From NCBI GenBank assembly GCA_023437485.1, contig JAEZGB010000166.1, forward strand, positions 1 to 5,294: a stretch of 5,294 bases of DNA. Reading direction: 5' to 3'. Position 1 is the first letter of the stretch. Each line of letters begins with the position of its first letter. Both the position numbers and the translations under genes were made by a program. The notes under the pieces were generated by a model. That model searched no databases and was not told the origin of the DNA. It saw only the letters and a list, made by a program, of their open reading frames with translations. Below are positions 1 to 5,294 of the stretch, piece by piece. The DNA is from Bacteroidota bacterium (GTDB taxonomy: Bacteria > Bacteroidota > Bacteroidia > Flavobacteriales > Flavobacteriaceae).

Positions 1-917
1 GCATGGTGTCGATCATTGATGCGCTGGTTACCAAGAACGACATTATTGTTTACGATGTTGATTCGCACGCGTGCATTATTGACGGTGTCCGCCTGCACAT
101 GGGCAAGCGCTTTACTTACAAGCACAACGATATCGAGAGCATGGAGAAGAACCTCCAGCGTGCTACCAAGATGGCGCAGGAAACCGGCGGCGGTATTCTC
201 TTTATCACCGAAGGTGTTTTTGGAATGCGCGGCCAGCAGGGGAAACTTCGCGAAATTGCCGAGCTAAAAAAGAAATACACCTTCCGATTGCTCGTGGATG
301 ACGCGCACGGATTTGGAACGCTCGGAAAAACCGGGGCCGGTGCAGGAGAAGAGCAGGGCGTTCAGGATGATATAGACGTTTATTTTTCAACTTTCGCCAA
401 ATCAATGGCCAACATCGGGGCGTTTGTCGCGGCCGATAAGGACATCATCGATTACCTGAAATACAATTTGCGTTCGCAGATGTTCGCCAAGTCACTGCCG
501 ATGATCCAAACCGTGGGATCGCTCAAAAGGCTGGAAATGCTGCGCACCATGCCTGAACTTAAGGACAAGCTTTGGGAAAATGTCAATGCGCTTCAAAACG
601 GGCTCAAGGACCGGGGCTTTAATATCGGCGATACCAATACCTGCGTCACGCCGGTTTATCTCAACGGGTCGATTCCCGAGGCGATGATGCTGGTGAATGA
701 CCTGCGTGAAAACTATCACATTTTCCTTTCCATCGTGGTTTATCCCGTGATTCCCAAAGGCATCATTCTTTTGAGGATGATTCCTACAGCTTCGCACACG
801 ATGGACGATATCAACCAAACATTGGATGCTTTTGAGGCCGTACGCGAAAAGCTCGTCAACGGAACTTATTTGAAACTGGCCGGAGAGCGGACAGTGGATG
901 TGAGCGAGCAGCGGTAG
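1..917 (+). CDS. spt: Serine palmitoyltransferase-like PLP enzyme (alpha-oxoamine synthase), 5' end missing
   Basis: The enzyme condenses an amino acid with an acyl-CoA and releases CO2. As a serine palmitoyltransferase it would make 3-ketosphinganine in the cytoplasm. The gene enters from the left edge: the family is about 400 residues and 304 are visible counting from the ATG at 3, which is internal, so roughly 100 N-terminal residues are missing. Numbered from that Met, visible landmarks are SHACIIDGVRL with the PLP-stacking His22; VDDAHGFG with Asp99 (pyridine nitrogen) and His102; STFAKS with the Schiff-base Lys133; RSQMFAKSLP at 157-166; and LRMIPTASHT with Arg258, the position that binds the substrate carboxylate in this family. 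The SQMFAKSLP and VVYPVIPKGIILLRMIPTASHT stretches resemble Bacteroidota serine palmitoyltransferases more than BioF or Kbl. Those two paralogues remain the alternatives, because the acyl-CoA and amino-acid specificity cannot be read here. All catalytic residues in the visible part are intact. A lipoprotein gene follows after 14 bases and is probably co-transcribed. Confidence 0.85.
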   Translation, partial: MVSIIDALVTKNDIIVYDVDSHACIIDGVRLHMGKRFTYKHNDIESMEKNLQRATKMAQETGGGILFITEGVFGMRGQQGKLREIAELKKKYTFRLLVDDAHGFGTLGKTGAGAGEEQGVQDDIDVYFSTFAKSMANIGAFVAADKDIIDYLKYNLRSQMFAKSLPMIQTVGSLKRLEMLRTMPELKDKLWENVNALQNGLKDRGFNIGDTNTCVTPVYLNGSIPEAMMLVNDLRENYHIFLSIVVYPVIPKGIILLRMIPTASHTMDDINQTLDAFEAVREKLVNGTYLKLAGERTVDVSEQR

Positions 918-931
918 GACGAGCGCCAACG

Positions 932-1414
932 ATGAACAAATCTAAATCGAGTTCAATGAAATTTACTATTCCCGCTTTACTCCTTGCAGTTCTTGTGGTT
1001 TCCTGCCAGGGAAACATCAACGATAAAAAAGCTGAGGAGAAGGAATCCGCCGAAACCGCCGGGAGCGAAAAACGCGAGTGTTTCCTCTATGCGGTGAACA
1101 AGGATACGGTGACCATCACCCTGACACGCAATGACAACAACGCAAGTGGCGAGATGCAGTACAACCTGTTTGAAAAAGACGGGAACTTCGGGACGTTTTC
1201 AGGGACCTTTATTGGCGACACGCTCTATGCCGATTATACTTTTGAATCAGAAGGGATGACCTCGGTGCGAGAGGCTGTCTTTCTTCGCCGCGGCAACAAA
1301 CTTTATCAGGGCGATGGAGAGATTGATATTACCCCGGAAAAAGTGACTTATTCCAATCCGAAAGCGCTTTCATTTAACAACAGCATTGTTTTGGAAAAGG
1401 TCGCTTGCGATTAA
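932..1414 (+). CDS. Small lipoprotein of unknown function
   Basis: The product is a 160-residue predicted lipoprotein. A hydrophobic segment (residues about 10-23, FTIPALLLAVLVV) leads into the lipobox V-V-S-C, with the acylated Cys25. The mature part starts with a polar, Lys/Glu-rich linker (about 30-48), then a domain of roughly 110 residues rich in alternating Thr, Val, Asp and Gly (for example KDTVTITLTRNDN, GTFSGTFIGDTLYADYTF), which suggests a small all-beta fold. I recall similar hypothetical lipoproteins in flavobacteria, but no function is known to me. The start is uncertain: the ATG at 932 gives a long polar N-region (MNKSKSSS), while the ATG at 956 would start at MKFTIPALL and put the Cys at residue 17, the more usual signal length. 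Neither has a strong ribosome binding site. It lies 14 bases after the serine palmitoyltransferase-like gene, so it is probably in the same transcript. A canonical Bacteroidota surface-export signal directly after the Cys is not evident, so an inner-leaflet or periplasm-facing location is the default guess. Confidence 0.85.
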   Translation: MNKSKSSSMKFTIPALLLAVLVVSCQGNINDKKAEEKESAETAGSEKRECFLYAVNKDTVTITLTRNDNNASGEMQYNLFEKDGNFGTFSGTFIGDTLYADYTFESEGMTSVREAVFLRRGNKLYQGDGEIDITPEKVTYSNPKALSFNNSIVLEKVACD

Positions 1415-1467
1415 TCAATATCGGACATCAATCCTGAATAAGACCATTCGAGAAACCACTTCAAAAA

Positions 1468-2625
1468 TTACTCGATATCTTCGGTGGTCATTTGTCGCGG
1501 GACATCTGACAATTCTATCCTGAAAGTCCTTCTTTTCTTATGGATTGTGGGATTGAAGTTTTTCCACAGGTTGTGTATCGCGTGGTTTTCCTCCAGTTCG
1601 GGGGTACGGATGCAGGTGGTGATGCCATTTTTCTTAAAGGTTTTGTAGTATTCCTCAAAAATTATCGCCGTAACGCCCTTGTTCTGGTATTCAGGATCAA
1701 TGCCGATAAGATAGAACAGCACCTCCTTGCTGTGTTTTTTGGCCCGGAGCAAATGCCACCAGCCAAAAGGGAACAGTTTTCCGCCTGCCTTTTGGATTGC
1801 CTGAGAAAAAGACGGCATCACTATGCTGAAAGCCACAAGCCTGCCGTTGGCATCATCCACAAACTTGATGTATTCGGGATTGATCAGATTGATGTATTTT
1901 TTCTTGAAATATTCTTTCTGGATATCCGATATCGCCACGAATGACGACAGTTTTTTGTAAGTGTCGTTAAAAAGGTCAAACATCTCGTCAACGCGCGGCA
2001 TCAGCTGCGACGTTTTGGTAAAGTTTACCTCACGAAGCCCGTACCGCCTTTTGATCAGTGCCGATGCTTTGACAAAGTTTGCCGGATCCACATTTGAAAA
2101 AGGGAAGATGCTCTCAATAAATTCCTTTTCGCGTACATAACCAAGCTGCTCCAGATGGGTGACGTAATACTTGTGGTTGTACCAGGTAATCATCGTGCCG
2201 AGCTGGTCAAAACCTTCGGTCAGGGCGCCCACCTTGTCCAGGTTTGAAAACCCAATGGGCCCTTCAACATACTCCAGTTTGTGATTGCGCCCAAATTCGT
2301 ACACTTTTTCCAGCAAGGCTTTGGTAACTTCAATATCGTCCACGACATCAAACCAGCCAAACCGCACTTTCTTTTTTTTCTGGTCGCGCACTTCGTCCCA
2401 ATTGATGATGGCCGCAATCCTGCCAACGGGTTTCCCATCGCGGTAGGCCATGTACAAATGCGCATCGGCACTGCGAAACACCGGGTTGCGGTCGCGGTCA
2501 AATTGCTCGCATTCATCCTGGATTAGCGGCGGCACCCAGTATGAGTTGTCTTTGTAAAGGCTAAACGGGAACTCGACAAATTCCCTGATTTCCCTTTTTG
2601 TCCTGACTTCCTTGATAATTATCAT
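1468..2625 (-). CDS. GNAT-fold acyltransferase-like protein (often mislabelled GTP cyclohydrolase)
   Basis: The product is a 385-residue soluble protein with no signal peptide or membrane segment. The C-terminal half has GNAT hallmarks: a beta strand and acyl-CoA loop at LIGIDPEYQNKGVTAIIFEEYYKTFKK (about 306-332), where the usual Q/RxxGxG/A pyrophosphate loop is reduced to the QNKGVT stretch, followed by ELEENHAIHNLWKNF (about 343-357), which resembles the GNAT motif B helix. The N-terminal half holds HLYMAYRDGKPVGRIAAIIN (56-75), a GNAT-like beta hairpin, so the protein probably has two GNAT-like lobes. From memory, flavobacterial relatives are often labelled GTP cyclohydrolase; I see nothing here to support that activity. 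The start ATG (2625-2623) overlaps the stop of the upstream barrel gene in an ATGA, which supports this start and implies translational coupling. The gene ends 53 bases from the convergent lipoprotein gene. The substrate is unknown. Because the facing unit encodes a serine palmitoyltransferase, lipid N-acylation is a possible role, but this is inference. Confidence 0.8.
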   Translation of the reverse strand: MIIIKEVRTKREIREFVEFPFSLYKDNSYWVPPLIQDECEQFDRDRNPVFRSADAHLYMAYRDGKPVGRIAAIINWDEVRDQKKKKVRFGWFDVVDDIEVTKALLEKVYEFGRNHKLEYVEGPIGFSNLDKVGALTEGFDQLGTMITWYNHKYYVTHLEQLGYVREKEFIESIFPFSNVDPANFVKASALIKRRYGLREVNFTKTSQLMPRVDEMFDLFNDTYKKLSSFVAISDIQKEYFKKKYINLINPEYIKFVDDANGRLVAFSIVMPSFSQAIQKAGGKLFPFGWWHLLRAKKHSKEVLFYLIGIDPEYQNKGVTAIIFEEYYKTFKKNGITTCIRTPELEENHAIHNLWKNFNPTIHKKRRTFRIELSDVPRQMTTEDIE

Positions 2626-3593
2626 TCGGTTGGTTCTTCAGTGGGAACGGCATCCTTGCGCTTGCGTTTTTCGGCTTTCTCCTTCTTTTTGTCCTCCTTG
2701 CTTTTTTCAGGGTCTTCTTTTGGCTTGCGCAGATAGACCTCTTCGTATTTGTCGTCAAACCGCCAGGATAGGCCAATTCCACCGGTAATCAAACCTGGAG
2801 TGTTCTTCACATTGGCACCAATGGAAGCGTCCACCTGGATGTTTTCCCAAAGCAGATAGGCCGCACCGCCCCGGAATATGCCGTCGGAGTACCAGTCGCT
2901 TTTAATGCCTTGATGTTCAATGAACCCCGAAAGCCTCTGATTGAACCCTCTGGTAAGGGTCAGGATGTAACCATAAGCCATAAAATCAGTAATGACTTTA
3001 TCTGCATAAATATTGGTCACAAATACCCACCGGTTGAATTGATGCTGGGTTAGCAGCATAAATTTGGGCGAAATCTTTTCTTCCTGAGCCGGGTAATAAG
3101 GACTGTCAAAAAGGTTGAGGTTGACACCCGCATATGCCCCCACCGACGGGATCAGGTCACGCCACCGGAATGAATGATTTTTTTTCCAGCTGTAGAGGTT
3201 CGGTTTGTGCTCGTAATTTTTATTTGGATCGTAAATCAGGTATTTGGCGCCGATCAAAGCCTGGCGGATACCATTGTGATCCCGGTCCATTCCGGGCGAA
3301 TTGATCTCGGCACGTTGGTATTGAAGCTCTGCGATCAGCTCAAGTTGTTCAAAGAATGCGCCGTACCGAACCTGCAGGTCTCCGCCAAAGCCCTCGAGTT
3401 CATAATCGGTAAGATTGTGGTTTTCCTGCACCCCGTAAAGTCCGAACTCAGCCTGAATGACTGTTTTTCCTACTGAAAATGCCGACATCGATTCGCCCGG
3501 GCGGTTGGAATTGATAACATCGGTAAACTGGGCGTTAAGCGTGCCCATGGCAAAGATGGGCACCAGCATGATTATCGACTTAAATTTGTTCAT
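2622..3593 (-). CDS. Outer-membrane beta-barrel protein, transporter/MetA-pathway-like, with charged C-terminal tail
   Basis: The product is a 323-residue exported protein. Residues 1-21 (MNKFKSIIMLVPIFAMGTLNA) form a Sec signal peptide, probably cleaved before Gln22. The mature part has many amphipathic strands with alternating aromatic and polar residues (VIQAEFGLYGV, LQVRYGAFFEQLELIAELQYQ, RWVFVTNIYADKV, GAAYLLWENIQVDASIGANV) ending in GGIGLSWRF at 271-279, a typical last strand of an outer-membrane barrel. This looks like the family labelled transporter or putative MetA-pathway of phenol degradation (PF13557-like); that name says little about the real substrate. After Phe279 there is a tail of 44 residues (280-323), very rich in Lys and Glu and ending in a Pro/Thr/Glu stretch, which is not part of the barrel. 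The start at 3593 fits the signal peptide and a -7 promoter element 21 bases upstream. It is the first gene of a two-gene unit and its stop overlaps the start of the GNAT gene by four bases. Confidence 0.85.
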   Translation of the reverse strand: MNKFKSIIMLVPIFAMGTLNAQFTDVINSNRPGESMSAFSVGKTVIQAEFGLYGVQENHNLTDYELEGFGGDLQVRYGAFFEQLELIAELQYQRAEINSPGMDRDHNGIRQALIGAKYLIYDPNKNYEHKPNLYSWKKNHSFRWRDLIPSVGAYAGVNLNLFDSPYYPAQEEKISPKFMLLTQHQFNRWVFVTNIYADKVITDFMAYGYILTLTRGFNQRLSGFIEHQGIKSDWYSDGIFRGGAAYLLWENIQVDASIGANVKNTPGLITGGIGLSWRFDDKYEEVYLRKPKEDPEKSKEDKKKEKAEKRKRKDAVPTEEPTE

Positions 3594-3613
3594 ACGGTAG
3601 TTTTTAGGCCATC

Positions 3614-3621
3614 CAAATGTA
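3614..3621 (-). promoter_or_regulatory. Predicted -7 promoter element for the barrel-GNAT unit
   Basis: Read on the minus strand this is TACATTTG, a full match to the Bacteroidota -7 consensus TAnnTTTG. It ends 20 bases before the barrel gene start codon at 3593, which would give a leader of about 14 bases. The upstream spacer is AT-rich, but no clear TTG-type -33 element is present at the expected distance. Confidence 0.5.
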
Positions 3622-3675
3622 AGGTTTTATTAATAATTTATGATGGCATCAGGGCCTTTTCCGTACCTGAATGCT

Positions 3676-3683
3676 TAAATTTG
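3676..3683 (+). promoter_or_regulatory. Predicted -7 promoter element for DUF4834-YfhO
   Basis: The sequence TAAATTTG matches the Bacteroidota -7 consensus TAnnTTTG in full. It ends 17 bases before the ATG at 3701, so transcription would start at about 3690. The element lies inside the longer reading frame that begins with the ATG at 3671, which argues that 3671 is upstream of the mRNA and that 3701 is the true start. No clear -33 TTG is seen. Confidence 0.45.
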
Positions 3684-3700
3684 GCGCAAAATTTCCATCT

Positions 3701-3952
3701 ATGCAGGAGGCTTCATTTACAGGTTTGATCAAAATTATTTTTTATATCATCCTCTTTTACTACCTGTTCAAGATCGCAATGCGCATCCTTTTGCCCATCA
3801 TCATGAAAAAAGCGATGCAAAAGGCCGAGCAGAATATGCGCCGCCATTTTGAACGCGATGATTTTGATCACAACGGCATGAAGAAACCCTCTGAGCCCCG
3901 GAAGCCTTCCAAACAGGTTGGCGAATATGTGGAATATGAAGAGCTGCCCTAG
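3701..3952 (+). CDS. DUF4834-like small single-pass membrane protein
   Basis: The product has 83 residues from the ATG at 3701. The frame is also open back to an ATG at 3671, which would add ten residues (MLKFGAKFPS). I prefer 3701 because family members, as I recall them, begin close to MQEAS-like residues and because a full -7 promoter element sits between the two ATGs. From the 3701 Met there is one membrane segment at about residues 7-28 (TGLIKIIFYIILFYYLFKIAMR plus the following ILLPII), then a basic amphipathic stretch (KKAMQKAEQNMRRHFER) and a polar linker with several Pro and Lys, ending in VGEYVEYEELP. The VGEYVEYEE ending is the best family mark for DUF4834. No function is known. 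It would be anchored in the inner membrane with the charged part probably in the cytoplasm. The YfhO-family gene begins 41 bases after the stop and is likely to be in the same transcript. Confidence 0.75.
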   Translation: MQEASFTGLIKIIFYIILFYYLFKIAMRILLPIIMKKAMQKAEQNMRRHFERDDFDHNGMKKPSEPRKPSKQVGEYVEYEELP

Positions 3953-3963
3953 CTCAATTTTAG

Positions 3964-3971
3964 TATTTTTA
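3964..3971 (+). promoter_or_regulatory. Possible weak -7 element before the YfhO-family gene
   Basis: TATTTTTA matches TAnnTTTG at seven of eight positions (final G replaced by A) and ends 22 bases before the ATG at 3994, a distance close to that of the two better elements in this window. T-rich runs are common in intergenic DNA, so this may be chance. It would allow the YfhO-family gene to be transcribed apart from DUF4834. Confidence 0.25.
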
Positions 3972-3993
3972 CCCGGTAAACCCTTCCGGCCCG

Positions 3994-5294
3994 ATGAAAA
4001 ACCTTTCCAAGTATTACCCGCACCTTCTTAGCCTCGCGGGATTTGTTGTTATTGCGCTGCTCTATTTTTATCCCGTGCTGCAGGGCAAAGAGATTTTTCA
4101 GTCCGATATTGTTCAGTACACCGGAATGGCCAAGGAACAAAATGATTTCCGCGCCGAAACGGGGGAGGAGCCTTACTGGACTAATTCGGCATTTGGAGGG
4201 ATGCCCACTTATCAACTGGGTGCAAAGTATCCGCATAACTACATCAAGATGCTGGATTCGGCGTTGCGGTTCCTGCCCCGGCCTGCTGATTACCTGTTCC
4301 TGTATTTCGCCGGCTTTTACATCCTGATGCTGGTGCTGCGGGCCGGTCCGCTCAAAGCCTTCTTTGGCGCCCTTGCCTTTGGCCTTTCCACCTATATGAT
4401 CATCATTTTAGGCGTCGGGCACAATGCCAAGGCGCATGCTATTGCCTATATGCCAATGGTGTTGGCGGGCGTGATCCTGGTTTTCAAAAAGCGCTATGTC
4501 ATGGGCGGGCTGCTGACGATGGTGGCCGCGGCCCTTGAAATTCAGGCAAACCACTTCCAGATGACCTATTACCTGGTACTGCTGTTGCTGGTCTTTGCGG
4601 TGTATTTTTCGATTCAGATTATCCGTCGGAAAGAATTCAGGCACCTTGCCTGGTCAACGGGGATTTTTGTCCTCGCCGCGTTTTTGGCCCTGGGAGCAAA
4701 TGCCACCAATCTGTTGGCAACGGCCGAATACGCCAAACATTCAACCCGCGGAAAAACCGGTTTGACCTATCTGCCCGACGGTTCGCCGCGCTCCAATGAC
4801 GATGCGCTTTCTCGCGAGTACATCACCGAATACAGTTATGGAATTGCCGAAAGTTTTAACCTGGTAGCCCCACGGCTTTTTGGTGGCTCCAATAGTGAGA
4901 ACCTGGGCAAGGACAGCCAGGTTTATGAACTTATCCTTGGCATGGGAGTCCCTGAACATCAGGCTCGCGAATTCGCGTCGGCACTTCCCTTGTACTGGGG
5001 CGACCAACCCATCGTGGCGGCACCCGCCTACATTGGAGCGGTTGTTTTCTTTTTGGCCATGTTAGGGCTGTTCTTCGGCACCAGGCGCATCCGTTTTGCG
5101 TTGTTGGCCGGCGCGTTGCTTTCGCTGGTGCTTTCCTGGGGAAAAAATATGGGGTTGGTAACTGATTTCTTCATTGATTACGTGCCGCTTTACAGTTCTT
5201 TCCGGGCGGTTTCTTCCATTCAGGTGATTCTGGAACTATGCATGCCAGCGTTGGCCATCATGGGTATCGATGTATTTTTCAGGATGGAACCCAG
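3994..5294 (+). CDS. YfhO-family multi-pass membrane protein (GT-C-like), 3' end missing
   Basis: The reading frame is open from the ATG at 3994 to the right edge (433 complete codons) with no stop. Relatives are about 800 residues, so roughly half is visible. Residues 11-29 form the first membrane segment. A first outer loop follows with FQSDIVQYTGMAKEQNDF (Asp38) and YWTNSAFGGMPTYQ (61-74). Further hydrophobic segments lie at about 100-117, 121-140, 146-164, 168-182, 190-211, 219-235, 345-362, 366-381 and 415-429. A long polar loop at about 240-343 holds GGSNSE (297-302). The layout and the SAFGGMPTYQ and FGGSN motifs fit the YfhO family (PF09586). Bacillus subtilis YfhO acts in sugar transfer to cell-envelope polymer, and the family is related to GT-C glycosyltransferases, in which an acidic residue in the first outer loop is catalytic; Asp38 is a candidate. 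No strong Shine-Dalgarno precedes the start. It follows the DUF4834-like gene by 41 bases. Confidence 0.85.
   Translation, partial: MKNLSKYYPHLLSLAGFVVIALLYFYPVLQGKEIFQSDIVQYTGMAKEQNDFRAETGEEPYWTNSAFGGMPTYQLGAKYPHNYIKMLDSALRFLPRPADYLFLYFAGFYILMLVLRAGPLKAFFGALAFGLSTYMIIILGVGHNAKAHAIAYMPMVLAGVILVFKKRYVMGGLLTMVAAALEIQANHFQMTYYLVLLLLVFAVYFSIQIIRRKEFRHLAWSTGIFVLAAFLALGANATNLLATAEYAKHSTRGKTGLTYLPDGSPRSNDDALSREYITEYSYGIAESFNLVAPRLFGGSNSENLGKDSQVYELILGMGVPEHQAREFASALPLYWGDQPIVAAPAYIGAVVFFLAMLGLFFGTRRIRFALLAGALLSLVLSWGKNMGLVTDFFIDYVPLYSSFRAVSSIQVILELCMPALAIMGIDVFFRMEP

Noticed and set aside
1..917. BioF (8-amino-7-oxononanoate synthase) or Kbl (glycine C-acetyltransferase) as the first gene
   Set aside because: They share the same catalytic residues and cannot be fully excluded, but the SQMFAKSLP and VVYPVIPKG stretches fit Bacteroidota serine palmitoyltransferase better, and no biotin or threonine-degradation gene is nearby.
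492..929. Long antisense reading frame (145 codons) across the serine palmitoyltransferase-like gene
   Set aside because: It lies opposite a gene with clear catalytic motifs, and its translation has no recognisable fold or family; it is a shadow frame.
1448..1475. Possible terminator hairpin in the convergent gap (TCGAG at 1448-1452, CTCGA at 1471-1475)
   Set aside because: The stem is only five base pairs with an 18-base loop and no T-run on either side, so it does not support a terminator call.
1540..1944. Plus-strand reading frame (134 codons) opposite the GNAT gene
   Set aside because: The GNAT gene on the other strand is supported by motifs and by the ATGA overlap, while this frame has no family match or promoter.
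1468..2625. GTP cyclohydrolase as the function of the GNAT-like protein
   Set aside because: I see no metal-binding Cys/His set or other mark of GTP cyclohydrolase; the visible motifs are GNAT-like.
4043..4327. Plus-strand frame of 94 codons and several antisense frames in 3949-5065
   Set aside because: All lie within the YfhO-family gene, which is continuously open from 3994 to the edge and has clear membrane segments and family motifs.
1..5294. Mobile element, CRISPR array, tRNA or rRNA
   Set aside because: No transposase or integrase motifs, repeated spacers, terminal repeats or cloverleaf-like sequences were seen, and genes fill nearly the whole window.

Overview
The window looks like chromosomal DNA of a member of the Bacteroidota, most likely the class Flavobacteriia. 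The evidence is a Bacteroidota-type serine palmitoyltransferase-like enzyme, a DUF4834-like small membrane protein placed directly before a YfhO-family protein, weak Shine-Dalgarno sequences, and -7 promoter elements of the TAnnTTTG type. I see no sign of a mobile element, phage, CRISPR array or RNA gene. Coding density is very high and no gap exceeds about 110 bases, so this reads as ordinary core genome.

Layout: (1) Bases 1-1414, plus strand: the C-terminal three quarters of a PLP-dependent alpha-oxoamine synthase, best matched to serine palmitoyltransferase, then 14 bases later a small lipoprotein. (2) Bases 1468-3593, minus strand: a two-gene unit read from right to left, first an outer-membrane beta-barrel protein and then a GNAT-fold acyltransferase-like protein. 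The two overlap by four bases (ATGA). The lipoprotein and the GNAT gene converge on a 53-base gap. (3) Bases 3594-3700: a divergent intergenic region with a Bacteroidota-type -7 element in each direction. (4) Bases 3701-5294, plus strand: a DUF4834-like one-pass membrane protein, then a large multi-pass YfhO-family membrane protein that runs off the right edge. The YfhO gene begins at 3994.

How the genes may work together (inference): serine palmitoyltransferase makes 3-ketosphinganine, the first step of sphingolipid synthesis, a trait of many Bacteroidota. The next acylation step needs an N-acyltransferase, and bacterial ceramide synthase described in Caulobacter is a GNAT-fold protein. The GNAT protein here, in the facing transcription unit, is therefore a reasonable but unproven candidate for a lipid-related acyl transfer. 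The outer-membrane barrel, the lipoprotein and the YfhO-family protein (a GT-C-like envelope glycosyltransferase family) fit a general cell-envelope theme. No gene here is clearly new to science. The most useful leads are the sphingolipid neighbourhood, the charged tail added after the barrel, and the promoter-based correction of the DUF4834 start.
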